Shown in pieces: positions 1 to 7,568 of a stretch of 16,573 bases of DNA. Source of the DNA: Kosmotogaceae bacterium UBA1373 (GTDB lineage Bacteria > Thermotogota > Thermotogae > Petrotogales > Kosmotogaceae); NCBI GenBank assembly GCA_002305955.1, contig DBRH01000006.1, positions 906 to 17,478 on the forward strand, written 5' to 3'. The notes beneath the pieces are model-generated. The model was given only the letters and a program-made list of their open reading frames with translations. It was not told where the DNA came from and made no database searches. The first letter of the stretch is position 1. Each line of letters starts with the position of its first letter. The position numbers were made by a program, and so were the translations under genes.

Positions 1-3000
1 GCAGCTACTGTGTAGCTTACACTCCAGCTGTTCGTCTGAGAGTTCCAGTCGGAGCCTTCTATTATGTTGAACCATTCACGATAGTCGTTTCCTTCGAGAG
101 CAATGCCGTCAATGTCGAATGGATCGAAGGTATCTTTTACGTAGGCGTCCTTATCGATCTCCGACAGATTAGCCGTAGGCAGATTCTGTGTATCTTCAGT
201 TTCATCGGACATTGAACCGGCTATGGCCTTAGCTGTTACTTTGAACGGTGCGTTATAGGATGTGGGGTCGAAGCTAAAAGAGTATGGAATCTCTTTCTGA
301 GCACCGATTGCCAGTGTAGCAATGTTGTCGGTATATTTATCTATCTGCACACCGAGTGAGTCTTCGAGGATTATTTCCACTGAGATGCTGGAAAGCGCAA
401 CATTGCCCGTGTTAGTTACAGTTGCCATGCCTGTAATAGTAGAGGTATTGGTTTCTTCGTAGGTTCTTGTTGCCACAAGGGTGTAAGTGAAAGTACCGTC
501 TTCCTCGGCTTCGAGTTCCAGTTCATTTGGATCGGCATTCTTCTCTATCGACCAGTAATATACTCTCTCCTGATCCCATTCCATATCATGTTCGTTGATT
601 ATGGCTAGATCCGGGTCTTCATCCACTGTGATGGTGACGGTTGCGTTGTCCGAATGTTTTTCGCCTGTATCATCTTCCGTCACTGTCGCAGTGTTTGTAA
701 GGTAGTACGTACCTGGTCCCGCACTCATATTTTTCAACACTAACGAGTATTTCAAAGTATCTGGATCTGTGAGGTCCCAGTTTCTTTCAAGCGTGGGAGG
801 TACTATGGTGAAACCCGATGGAACCTTAGTTATCAGGTCATTTACTACAGCAGTCTTGTCGATCTCTATGAGACTCTTGTAATTAACAGGTGTTGTGAGA
901 TTAGCTGTGTCATAGGACTTCGGAGTCTCTATTGAATCGGCTTCGGCCTTCACAGTAAATCCAGAAATTTCTGTATTACTTCTGATTGTGAAAGAGAAGT
1001 TCGTATCTTCGCTTCCGCCTGGAGCAAGTGGGGACAGGAGTAATACAGTATTCTCCATAGAGTATCCAACAAGGGTAACCTTGGTATAAACATCCGTAAG
1101 TTGTATATCTCCAGTGTTCTGTACAGTTGCAGTACCTGAAATCGTGTAGGTGTAAGTTGCCTGACCGCTCTCTCTTATTATCTCGAGGGTATAGTTTATA
1201 TTTCCTGAGTTGCCTTCTGCAAGAGAAAGCGAAGTTGGAGTTGCATCCTTTTCGATGTCCCAGTCGTATTCCTGTTCCTTTGCCCAGCTTACCGTTGCCT
1301 CAAGCGTCATGTTGAGTCCAGGCACGCTGATCGTTACTTCCTCATCGTCCGAGTCCTCTTCTTTCGTGTCGTTCTCGGTAACCGTTGCCGTGTTCGTAAT
1401 TTTACCGCCGGAGGTTGCTTCCTGGTTGGTTACAGTCAAAGTGTACGTGAAAGTCGCACTGTCGGTCAAACCATTCCAAACTCTCGGCTCAATGCTGGCC
1501 GATATATCGAACCCCGAAGGCTGTTCAGTTATTTCATCTATGACATCCGCCATTTCATCTATTTCTATTAGGCTTTGTGGACCGACGCTGGGTGTGAGAT
1601 TTTCACTGTCGTTAATACCTGAGGTTTCCGCCGAATCAATCTCGGCTTTAACGGTGAAGCCGGAGATCTTGCTCTTGCTTTCTACAGTGAAGCTGTATGG
1701 AAATTCTTTGGATTCAGCGGTAGCGAGTGACACAGGTCCTAATGCCAGGTTCTTGCCGGCATAACCGTCCAGATATACCGTTCCTTTAACATTCGTTAGT
1801 CCAACTGTACCGGTGTTCTGTACGATTACTTTTCCGCTTATGGTATAGGTGTATGTGGCATCTTCGCTCTCTCTGGTTACCACAACCGTGTAGGCGACAG
1901 TTCCAGAACTTCCCTGTGTGAGAGTCAAAGAAGTCGGAGTTGCGTCCTTCACAATGCTCCAGTCGTATTCTATTTTCTCCGACCAGTTGACAGCCGCTTC
2001 CAGCTCCATGTTGAGTCCGAGTACGTTAAGTACTACTTCTTCGTCGTCCGAGTCCTCTTCTTTCGTGTCGTTCTCAGTCACAGTCGCCGTGTTCGTTATT
2101 TTGCCTCCAGAGGTGGCTTGCTGATTGGTAACGGTTACAGTGTACGTGAAAGTCGCACTGTCGGTCAAACCATTCCAAACTCTCGGCTCAATGCTGGCCG
2201 ATATGTCGAACCCCGAAGGCTGTCCAGTTATTTCATCTATTACGTCCGCCATTTCATCTATTTCTATCAAGCTTTGTGGATCAACGCTGGGTGTGAGATT
2301 TTTACTGTCGTTAACATCTGAAGTTTCAGCCGAATCAATCTCGGCCTTAACGGTGAAGCCTGCAATTTCAGTGTCGCTCTCAACAGTGAAACTGTACGGG
2401 AATTCTTTGCTTTCACCGGTAGCGAGCGATACCGGCCCCAAAGTAAGGCTTTTACCGGCGTGCCCATCGAGGTAAACTGTTCCGTTAACACCCGTAAGTC
2501 CAACTGTTCCTGTGTTCTGAACAATTACTTTTCCGCTCACAGTGTAGGTGTATGTAGCATCTTTACTCTCTTTTGTAACTACTACAGTGTAATCAACAGT
2601 ACCTGAACTTCCCTGTACAAGGGTCAACGAAGTTGGAGTGGCATCTTTTGCGATAGACCAATCGTATTCAATTTCCTTTGACCAGTTCACAGTCGCTTCC
2701 AGTACCATGTTCAGTCCGGGTACATTTACAGTCACTTCTTCATCGTCCGAGTCTTCTTCATCCGTATCGTTCTCTGTAACTGTTGCCGTGTTGGTCAATT
2801 TGCCACCGGAAGTGGCTTCCTCGTTAGTCACGGTTACAATGTATGTGAATGTTGCGTCGTCTGTAAGGTCCTTCCATTCTCTCGGTTCAACACTTGCAGT
2901 TGCTTTGAATCCTGAAGGTAGTCCTGTGATTTTATCTATGACATCCGCTTTTTCATCTATCTCTGTATAGCTCTCAGGTGTACCGGGTGAAACAAGCCCT

Positions 3001-4160
3001 AGAGATTTATCTACATTGACCGGCAAATCTACCGAATGAGCATTTCCTTTCACAGTGAAGTTGATTATTTCAGTTGCGCTTTCTACCGTGAAGGTGAATG
3101 GAACTTCGTGACTCGCCCCTGCAGCAATTATCAAAGGACCAATAGAGACTGTCTTTCCCGCGTACCCATCGAGATTCACGGCACCTGCTACGTTCAAGGC
3201 TATGTTTCCCGTGTTCAAAACAGTAGCCGTCCCGGATATTGTATATGTGTATGTCGCATCCCCGCTCACTCTGGTAACAGCCACCGAATAGTTTACGGTT
3301 CCAGAGTTTCCCTGTGCCAGTGTCAAAGAAGTCGGGGTTGCACTCTTTTCTATTGTCCAGTCGTATTCGAGCACTCCTGTCCAGCTTACAGTTGCTTCCA
3401 GAGTCATATCTAGATCCGGGGTCTCTATGAATGGCTCGGGAGTCGTAACCAATACTCTGGCGTTGTCCTCACGTATCTCCAGGGTGTCACTTTCTGTGAG
3501 CGTTGCTATGTTCGTGAGCGTCACACCGAAAGAGTTCTCGTCAGCACTTTCGTTTTTAATCGATATCGAATAGATCTTCTGACCACCGGAAACGTCGTCC
3601 AGGATCCATGGCGATTCGTCCCATGGCCATGTACCGGTGTGGTCCACAAGGAACCCTCGACTTTCAAAATCCGCCAGATTGACTGGCATGTCTATCACCG
3701 AAGCGCTTTCGTCTATTTTTGTCTCCCCGGTAGGAGAGACAGGCACCATATGGTTTTCTTCATCACTCACTGATTCAGGCCAGTCGTCTTCGGCTTGCGC
3801 GAGAATCTTCACCTCTGTGTAATCGCCTGCGTCGAAGGTGAAAGTGAATGGTTTTCCTATACCCACCAGATCGCTCGCCGCTATCGTTGTGTTGGAGCTG
3901 ATTTCTATCAATACTTTCGAATCTATCTCAAGCCAGTCCGTACCTTTTTTCCCCAGTAAGGTGACTTTGAGACCGACTTTGGTTGCTTCCAGACTTCCGT
4001 AATTGGTGACTGTAGCCACTCCGGATGCAGTATAAGTATCTTTGATTTCCGGTACGCTTCTGGTAGCTGTAAGCGTATATTCGACCGTGGCGCTATCGCC
4101 GCGCTCAAGGTCGACTATTGCCTCGGGGGTGGCTTCTTTCGTCAGTTGCCAATCATATTC
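1..4160 (-). repeat. Six tandem ~700-bp in-frame modules within the lipoprotein gene
   Basis: The module-opening codons start at 4160, 3368, 2669, 1970, 1271 and 563 on the minus strand. Spacings are 264, 233, 233, 233 and 236 residues, so the three central intervals are exactly 699 bp. Modules 2 to 5 are closest to each other. Module 1 is longer and divergent, and module 6 is divergent and cut by the window edge after 187 residues. The array must continue or terminate outside the window. The conserved opening is EYDW-I-K-ATPTSL. Confidence 0.92.
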
Positions 4161-4778
4161 GGTTACTCTTGAGAGAGCGATTTTGCCATCTACCTCTACG
4201 TTGAGTATCGGTCTAAGTTCGATCACCGGTTCAGTGTAGGTTATAACATAGTAAACACACGGAGCAGTGATTCCTATCTGCGAGAAGTATTTGTTCTCTT
4301 TTCTTATCGCTTCGGCATAGGCCGAGAAGTAAAGTTTTGTTGTTGTTCCAGGCTCCAGTTCACCCAGAGGCAATACAAAGTGCGATATGCCTACCGGTGG
4401 GTTGTGAATGTTGAAATTTGGATAGTAATCTGGGTCTAACCGCCTGGTTTCTGGGTTTCTTGGAAGTTCTGCAAGAGAAAGCGCAGTAGCTACTCTCGTT
4501 TCCGTCAGCAACCAGCCATTCTCCGTTGCATAGAAATCTATGTACAGAAGCTTCTCTTCATCGTCTACCCAGTATTCTATCCGGCCAATCACCGTATCGG
4601 CCCCAACAATGAGCGAAGATGACTGTACACCGCTATCGCTTAGAGGGGCAAAAATAACCTCCTCAGGTGCGTTTTCGGGTGGAACTAGCCTCTCTACTTT
4701 TGGATTGGAAACCACACAGCCTGTTATAACGAAGAAGAGTGAAAAAGCAAACAGAATGAAGAGTACAAATCTTCTCAT
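1..4778 (-). CDS. Giant modular repeat lipoprotein, N-terminal part (C-terminus beyond left edge)
   Basis: The minus-strand frame stays open from an ATG at 4778 to the window edge, giving 1592 residues without a stop. GGAGG lies at 4787-4791, eight bases before the ATG. The protein starts MRRFVLFILFAFSLFFVITGC, a short basic n-region, a hydrophobic core and a lipobox ITGC with Cys21, so it should be exported and lipid-anchored. Residues 22-206 form a unique head. From residue 207 there are six modules opening with E/V-Y-D/Y-W (207, 471, 704, 937, 1170, 1406). Each has a Thr/Val-rich beta half (ATPTSLTL, SGTV-Y, YTYT-SG, V-NTG, PF-FTVES, FTVKA) and a second half (EIDE-ADVID, PSGF, EPR-W, TFTYTVTVTN, TNTATVTENDT). 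Inference: immunoglobulin-like or DUF11-like beta-sandwiches forming a long surface stalk or adhesin. No catalytic motif or surface-layer anchor is visible. Its partner or ligand is unknown. Confidence 0.9.
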   Translation of the reverse strand, partial: MRRFVLFILFAFSLFFVITGCVVSNPKVERLVPPENAPEEVIFAPLSDSGVQSSSLIVGADTVIGRIEYWVDDEEKLLYIDFYATENGWLLTETRVATALSLAELPRNPETRRLDPDYYPNFNIHNPPVGISHFVLPLGELEPGTTTKLYFSAYAEAIRKENKYFSQIGITAPCVYYVITYTEPVIELRPILNVEVDGKIALSRVTEYDWQLTKEATPEAIVDLERGDSATVEYTLTATRSVPEIKDTYTASGVATVTNYGSLEATKVGLKVTLLGKKGTDWLEIDSKVLIEISSNTTIAASDLVGIGKPFTFTFDAGDYTEVKILAQAEDDWPESVSDEENHMVPVSPTGETKIDESASVIDMPVNLADFESRGFLVDHTGTWPWDESPWILDDVSGGQKIYSISIKNESADENSFGVTLTNIATLTESDTLEIREDNARVLVTTPEPFIETPDLDMTLEATVSWTGVLEYDWTIEKSATPTSLTLAQGNSGTVNYSVAVTRVSGDATYTYTISGTATVLNTGNIALNVAGAVNLDGYAGKTVSIGPLIIAAGASHEVPFTFTVESATEIINFTVKGNAHSVDLPVNVDKSLGLVSPGTPESYTEIDEKADVIDKITGLPSGFKATASVEPREWKDLTDDATFTYIVTVTNEEATSGGKLTNTATVTENDTDEEDSDDEEVTVNVPGLNMVLEATVNWSKEIEYDWSIAKDATPTSLTLVQGSSGTVDYTVVVTKESKDATYTYTVSGKVIVQNTGTVGLTGVNGTVYLDGHAGKSLTLGPVSLATGESKEFPYSFTVESDTEIAGFTVKAEIDSAETSDVNDSKNLTPSVDPQSLIEIDEMADVIDEITGQPSGFDISASIEPRVWNGLTDSATFTYTVTVTNQQATSGGKITNTATVTENDTKEEDSDDEEVVLNVLGLNMELEAAVNWSEKIEYDWSIVKDATPTSLTLTQGSSGTVAYTVVVTRESEDATYTYTISGKVIVQNTGTVGLTNVKGTVYLDGYAGKNLALGPVSLATAESKEFPYSFTVESKSKISGFTVKAEIDSAETSGINDSENLTPSVGPQSLIEIDEMADVIDEITEQPSGFDISASIEPRVWNGLTDSATFTYTLTVTNQEATSGGKITNTATVTENDTKEEDSDDEEVTISVPGLNMTLEATVSWAKEQEYDWDIEKDATPTSLSLAEGNSGNINYTLEIIRESGQATYTYTISGTATVQNTGDIQLTDVYTKVTLVGYSMENTVLLLSPLAPGGSEDTNFSFTIRSNTEISGFTVKAEADSIETPKSYDTANLTTPVNYKSLIEIDKTAVVNDLITKVPSGFTIVPPTLERNWDLTDPDTLKYSLVLKNMSAGPGTYYLTNTATVTEDDTGEKHSDNATVTITVDEDPDLAIINEHDMEWDQERVYYWSIEKNADPNELELEAEEDGTFTYTLVATRTYEETNTSTITGMATVTNTGNVALSSISVEIILEDSLGVQIDKYTDNIATLAIGAQKEIPYSFSFDPTSYNAPFKVTAKAIAGSMSDETEDTQNLPTANLSEIDKDAYVKDTFDPFDIDGIALEGNDYREWFNIIEGSDWNSQTNSWSVSYTVA
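1342..2299 (-). repeat. Near-identical DNA duplication, copies 1342-1600 and 2041-2299
   Basis: Two stretches offset by exactly 699 bp are far more alike than the rest of the array. By eye, 1441-1505 and 2140-2204 are identical over 65 bp, and the following ~95 bp differ at roughly nine positions. They encode the second half of neighbouring modules (SATFTYT-TVTN, SIEPRVWNGL, DEMADVIDEIT). This indicates a recent unit duplication or gene conversion. Confidence 0.85.
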
Positions 4779-4864
4779 ATTTATAGCCTCCTAAATTTCC
4801 ACCCCAAAAACGCAAACTAATGAAAGTGTTTCAAAGAAAACTGAACTATTCCTATTCGAGAATT

Positions 4865-4892
4865 ATTATAAGATAAATTCAAAAAAATCCAA
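4865..4892 (-). promoter_or_regulatory. Sigma-70-type promoter of the lipoprotein gene
   Basis: Reading the minus strand, TTGGAT (4887-4892) and a perfect TATAAT (4865-4870) are separated by 16 bases. Transcription would start near 4858, leaving a leader of about 80 nt before the ATG at 4778. The element sits in AT-rich DNA, so the match is not unique, but it is the best one upstream of this gene. Confidence 0.6.
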
Positions 4893-5103
4893 TACATTCG
4901 ATTGACTTATTATGTTACAAATTATCTGTCAAAAGAGTAAAAAATTGAGTCGCTATAGATTCTTGAGAATTGTTATAGTATCAGTTGCTAATAATACTAA
5001 GAGCTAAAATAGCTATATACAATCTATCAGCGGCTTCGACATGACTTTATACTATTAAAAATACCCATTCATTATTTGTGTTATTCGTGCGATTAACTAT
5101 ATA

Positions 5104-5112
5104 TGATATAAT
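5104..5112 (+). promoter_or_regulatory. Possible orphan extended -10 promoter
   Basis: TGATATAAT matches the extended -10 form TGnTATAAT exactly. The -35 position 17 bases upstream (TTCGTG) is poor. No plus-strand gene follows before 5513, where the tctA coding region is on the other strand. It could drive a small RNA or be a chance match in AT-rich DNA. Confidence 0.3.
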
Positions 5113-5225
5113 CATACGATAGAATATATACACACAAAGAACTTTAGCGCCTTTTCTGTTCATAGCTCTAACTGGCCAAATTGATAATCGGAAAAGTGAT
5201 TGTCATTAAAACAAATATCTGTATC

Positions 5226-5269
5226 TATACCGTTTTTTTCTATTTCACATTTGAAAATTGCACGGTATA
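5226..5269. repeat. Nested inverted repeat in the spacer
   Basis: Outer arms TATACCGT (5226-5233) and ACGGTATA (5262-5269) are perfect 8-bp complements. Inside them TTTCA (5243-5247) and TGAAA (5252-5256) form a second stem with a 4-nt loop. No T-run follows on either strand, so it is not a standard terminator. It could be an operator, a folded RNA or a remnant of a small repeat. Confidence 0.45.
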
Positions 5270-5456
5270 TACTTCAAAAAAAGAAAAAAGAAGGCATTTC
5301 AAAGTGAGTCTGGTACAAGATCATTCAAGAAACCCTGTAGTATGGAACACCCCTGTTTTTGTATGTTGATTTATATCGAATACCTTTTCCTTACTCGATT
5401 CTTCTTATGAGTTGTTCTTTAACCCGTTTTCCGCCAGGGACTTGATACATAAAAAA

Positions 5457-5486
5457 AAAGAACCGATTGAATCCAATCGGTTCTTT
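5457..5486 (-). terminator. Rho-independent terminator of the rpiR-kdg-tct operon
   Basis: A perfect 13-bp stem (5457-5469 with 5474-5486, core AAGAACCGATTG) closes on a 4-nt loop. On the minus strand it is followed directly by a run of T (plus-strand A-run from 5451). It lies 26 bases after the tctA stop. On the plus strand no T-tract follows, so it should act only on leftward transcription. Confidence 0.93.
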
Positions 5487-5512
5487 CTCTTCATATTTGC
5501 AATTCTAGAGGA

Positions 5513-7003
5513 TTATGACTTCTTACTTTTAAAGGCTTTTTTGAGTAACCCGACCGTCGGTCCACCGAGGAAGACCAGCAAGATCAACAGGAACAGCACC
5601 AGAGAAATAGGCCTGGTGAAGAACTGATTCATGCTTCCACCGGTCTTTATTAGCCCGACCCTGAGATTATCTTCGACCATAGGACCCAATATGATCCCCA
5701 GTATCATGGGAGCCAGAGGCACTGCAAGCCTTTCCATGATGTAGCCTATGAATCCGAAAGCGAGCATCACGTAGATATCGAAATAGCTGTTCCTGATAGC
5801 ATAAGACCCTATCATTGAGAAGAGAACTACTCCCGTAAGAACTACACTGGTTTTGAGTTTTAAAACTTGCGCGAAAGCCTTTATTCCTAGATAACCTATA
5901 GGTATCATGAGTATGTTTGCCAGAACTGCGATTCCGAAGACTCCATTCACGAGTTCTCTCGATTCGGTGAATATCAACGGTCCAGGTTTCAATCCGTACA
6001 TGAGCATGGCGCCGAGTACGATGGCGGTTATGGTATCACCCGGAACACCGAAGACCAGTGCAGGAATCCAGGTACCGCCAAGCGCGGCGTTGTTGGCGCT
6101 TGTGGGGGCGATAACCCCTTTTATGTTGCCTGTACCGAAGTCTTCGCTGTTTTTGGAGGTTTTCTTCTCTACACCGTAAGCAACCCAGGCTGCAATGTCT
6201 GCACCGGCACCTGGAAGAGCGCCTATGAAAGTCCCCACAAAGGCCGCCTTGATTAGGGTCATCTTTTCTTTCCATATTATCTTCAGGGCTTCTATCGGCG
6301 AGATTTTAACCTTCTCGGTTATAGGAGGAAGCTGGAGTTTGGCGGCTCCCTGCTGAACTCTCTTGAGAACTTCGGAGATTCCAAAGAGCCCGATCATTGC
6401 GGGGATGAAACCTATGCCATCCATAAGCTCTATATTTCCAAAAGTGAAGCGCGGGTATCCCGTGGTTATATCGATACCAATTGTAGATATCGCAAGTCCC
6501 AGGACGGCCGATGTCAGTCCTTTCATCATGTTTCCCTTGCTCAAAACGGCGCTCATACTCAAGCCAAAAAGCCCGAGCCAGAAGTATTCGAAATTGGTGA
6601 ACTGAAGGGCAAAATTTGCCAGTGGCGGTGCAATTAATATGAGTAAAAGTATTCCGATTAACCCGCCGATCGCCGAGCAGAAGAGATCCAGCGTCAGCGC
6701 CAGCGAGCCCTTCCCTTTCTTCGCCAGTTCGAAACCATCTAAGGTGGCCGCTCCAGAGGCTGGAGTTCCCGGAATCCTGAGAAAAGTCGCGGGGATATCG
6801 CCGGAGAAGATCGATGTGAAAGAAACCCCCAGTACCATTCCCAGACCCGCTAGAGGGCTCATGTAATAACTGATAGGTATTATCAAAGCAACTGCCATGG
6901 TAGCCGTTAGACCGGGCAATCCACCGACGAAAATGCCGAAAGTCATGGCGAAAAGTACGGGGAATATCACATCCGGGCTTAAGATCGAGAGAATAATATC
7001 CAT
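5513..7003 (-). CDS. tctA: Tripartite tricarboxylate transporter, large membrane subunit TctA
   Basis: A 496-residue polytopic inner-membrane protein of normal length for TctA. It forms the ion-coupled channel that receives the substrate from the TctC binding protein. Family motifs are clear: GGLPGLTATMA (27-37), FSGDIPATFLRIPGTPASGAA (about 67-87), GALPGAGADIAAW (261-273), APTSANNAALGG (299-310) and FGVPGDTITAIVLGA (318-332). From memory of the family, the third position of the APTSANNA stretch is more often Glu than Thr. The ATG at 7003 is preferred to the upstream GTG/ATG frame because GGGGTGA (7008-7014) stands just before it and overlaps the tctB stop, leaving a 4-nt gap. It is the last gene of the operon. 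The exact substrate cannot be told from sequence. Confidence 0.93.
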   Translation of the reverse strand: MDIILSILSPDVIFPVLFAMTFGIFVGGLPGLTATMAVALIIPISYYMSPLAGLGMVLGVSFTSIFSGDIPATFLRIPGTPASGAATLDGFELAKKGKGSLALTLDLFCSAIGGLIGILLLILIAPPLANFALQFTNFEYFWLGLFGLSMSAVLSKGNMMKGLTSAVLGLAISTIGIDITTGYPRFTFGNIELMDGIGFIPAMIGLFGISEVLKRVQQGAAKLQLPPITEKVKISPIEALKIIWKEKMTLIKAAFVGTFIGALPGAGADIAAWVAYGVEKKTSKNSEDFGTGNIKGVIAPTSANNAALGGTWIPALVFGVPGDTITAIVLGAMLMYGLKPGPLIFTESRELVNGVFGIAVLANILMIPIGYLGIKAFAQVLKLKTSVVLTGVVLFSMIGSYAIRNSYFDIYVMLAFGFIGYIMERLAVPLAPMILGIILGPMVEDNLRVGLIKTGGSMNQFFTRPISLVLFLLILLVFLGGPTVGLLKKAFKSKKS

Positions 7004-7007
7004 ACGA

Positions 7008-7505
7008 TCACCCCTGGAACATGGCCACAACGATTCCCTCGGGAAGCGGAATCTTGAAAACCATGCCGAATATCAAGAAAATAGCGACCACCAGAATCAC
7101 CGAATATACTAAAGAACGCCAGACCTTGACGTTTAGAATTATCATCAAAGCTGTAGATATGATCGTGGCTCCAAGAATGAAGCCCAGCAAGTTTATCAAA
7201 GGTACGAAGACAATTATTCCCGCGATAATCGCTATTACATTTTTTATACCGTCTAAAGTGATTTTGTCAGAAGGTGCAAGAGCAGCGTCCTTAGGAATCC
7301 TTTTTAGCTTTATCATTATCAGGCTCTTGATGATGTAGTATGCGCCCAGTATGATTATGATTACAGCCATCGTGAAAGGGAAAAACTTCGGTCCTGGTAA
7401 CTTGTTTCCCCGCACCACGTAGTTCGGGAAGGACGAGCCGAAAAAGAAAATAAGACCGGAAAGTACCAGAAGTGAAATCCCAAAGAAAATGTTTTTTATG
7501 TTCAT
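7008..7505 (-). CDS. tctB: Tripartite tricarboxylate transporter, small membrane subunit TctB
   Basis: A 165-residue protein with four hydrophobic segments (near residues 5-25, 45-68, 85-125 as a long double segment, and 135-155), the usual build of TctB. The C-terminal KIPLPEGIV resembles the short conserved LP-G ending of the family. TctB is the poorly conserved partner that stabilises or assists TctA. The start at ATG 7505 is chosen because GGGGTGATTGG precedes it; a longer frame starting at 7568 would run through the hairpin and has no ribosome binding site. It is translationally close to tctA (4 nt) and separated from tctC by 63 nt. Confidence 0.9.
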   Translation of the reverse strand: MNIKNIFFGISLLVLSGLIFFFGSSFPNYVVRGNKLPGPKFFPFTMAVIIIILGAYYIIKSLIMIKLKRIPKDAALAPSDKITLDGIKNVIAIIAGIIVFVPLINLLGFILGATIISTALMIILNVKVWRSLVYSVILVVAIFLIFGMVFKIPLPEGIVVAMFQG

Positions 7506-7533
7506 CCAATCACCCCGATTACTTAATTGAAGA

Positions 7534-7560
7534 AACGGGTAGCCCTCCGGGCCACCCGTT
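7534..7560 (-). terminator. Strong hairpin between tctC and tctB (attenuator or mRNA-stabilising stem)
   Basis: AACGGGT (7534-7540) pairs with ACCCGTT (7554-7560). The stem continues inward through one G-U pair and GCCC/GGGC to a 3-nt loop, making about 12 bp. It begins eight bases after the tctC stop. The tract behind it on the minus strand (TTCTTCAATTAAG) is only weakly T-rich, so it is more likely a partial terminator or a 3' stabiliser of the tctC message than a full stop. Confidence 0.75.
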
Positions 7561-7568
7561 AACGGCAA

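Larger units (their letters stand above)
4893..5456. other. AT-rich intergenic spacer without a supportable gene
   Basis: About 560 bp lie between the lipoprotein promoter and the terminator of the tct operon. Small open frames here (for example a TTG-started 62-codon frame at 5181-5369) have no ribosome binding site and no recognisable composition. The interval contains a possible plus-strand extended -10 element, a nested inverted repeat, and short dyads such as AGCTA-AAA-TAGCT near 5002. I see no tRNA, no CRISPR repeat and no transposase remnant. Confidence 0.6.

Noticed and set aside
1210..2970. Several plus-strand open frames of 67-184 codons with similar Ser/Val-rich translations
   Set aside because: They are antisense shadows of the lipoprotein repeats; they recur with the 699-bp period and lack ribosome binding sites.
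1..4160. CRISPR or minisatellite explanation for the repeats in the left part
   Set aside because: The repeat unit is about 700 bp, stays in frame and encodes conserved protein modules; there are no short spacers.
4953..4978. CTATA/TATAG dyad around ATTCT-TG-AGAAT upstream of the lipoprotein promoter
   Set aside because: The outer arms are offset by two bases and the DNA is AT-rich, so an operator cannot be claimed.
5181..5369. Small plus-strand frame of 62 codons in the spacer
   Set aside because: TTG start, no ribosome binding site, no recognisable motif, and AT-rich composition that gives such frames by chance.
7003..7030. Upstream in-frame start for tctA adding nine residues
   Set aside because: It overlaps the tctB end and has no ribosome binding site, whereas GGGGTGA precedes the ATG at 7003.
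7505..7568. Longer tctB reading frame starting at 7568
   Set aside because: It would translate through the hairpin at 7534-7560, lacks a ribosome binding site, and the added residues do not look like a TctB N-terminus.
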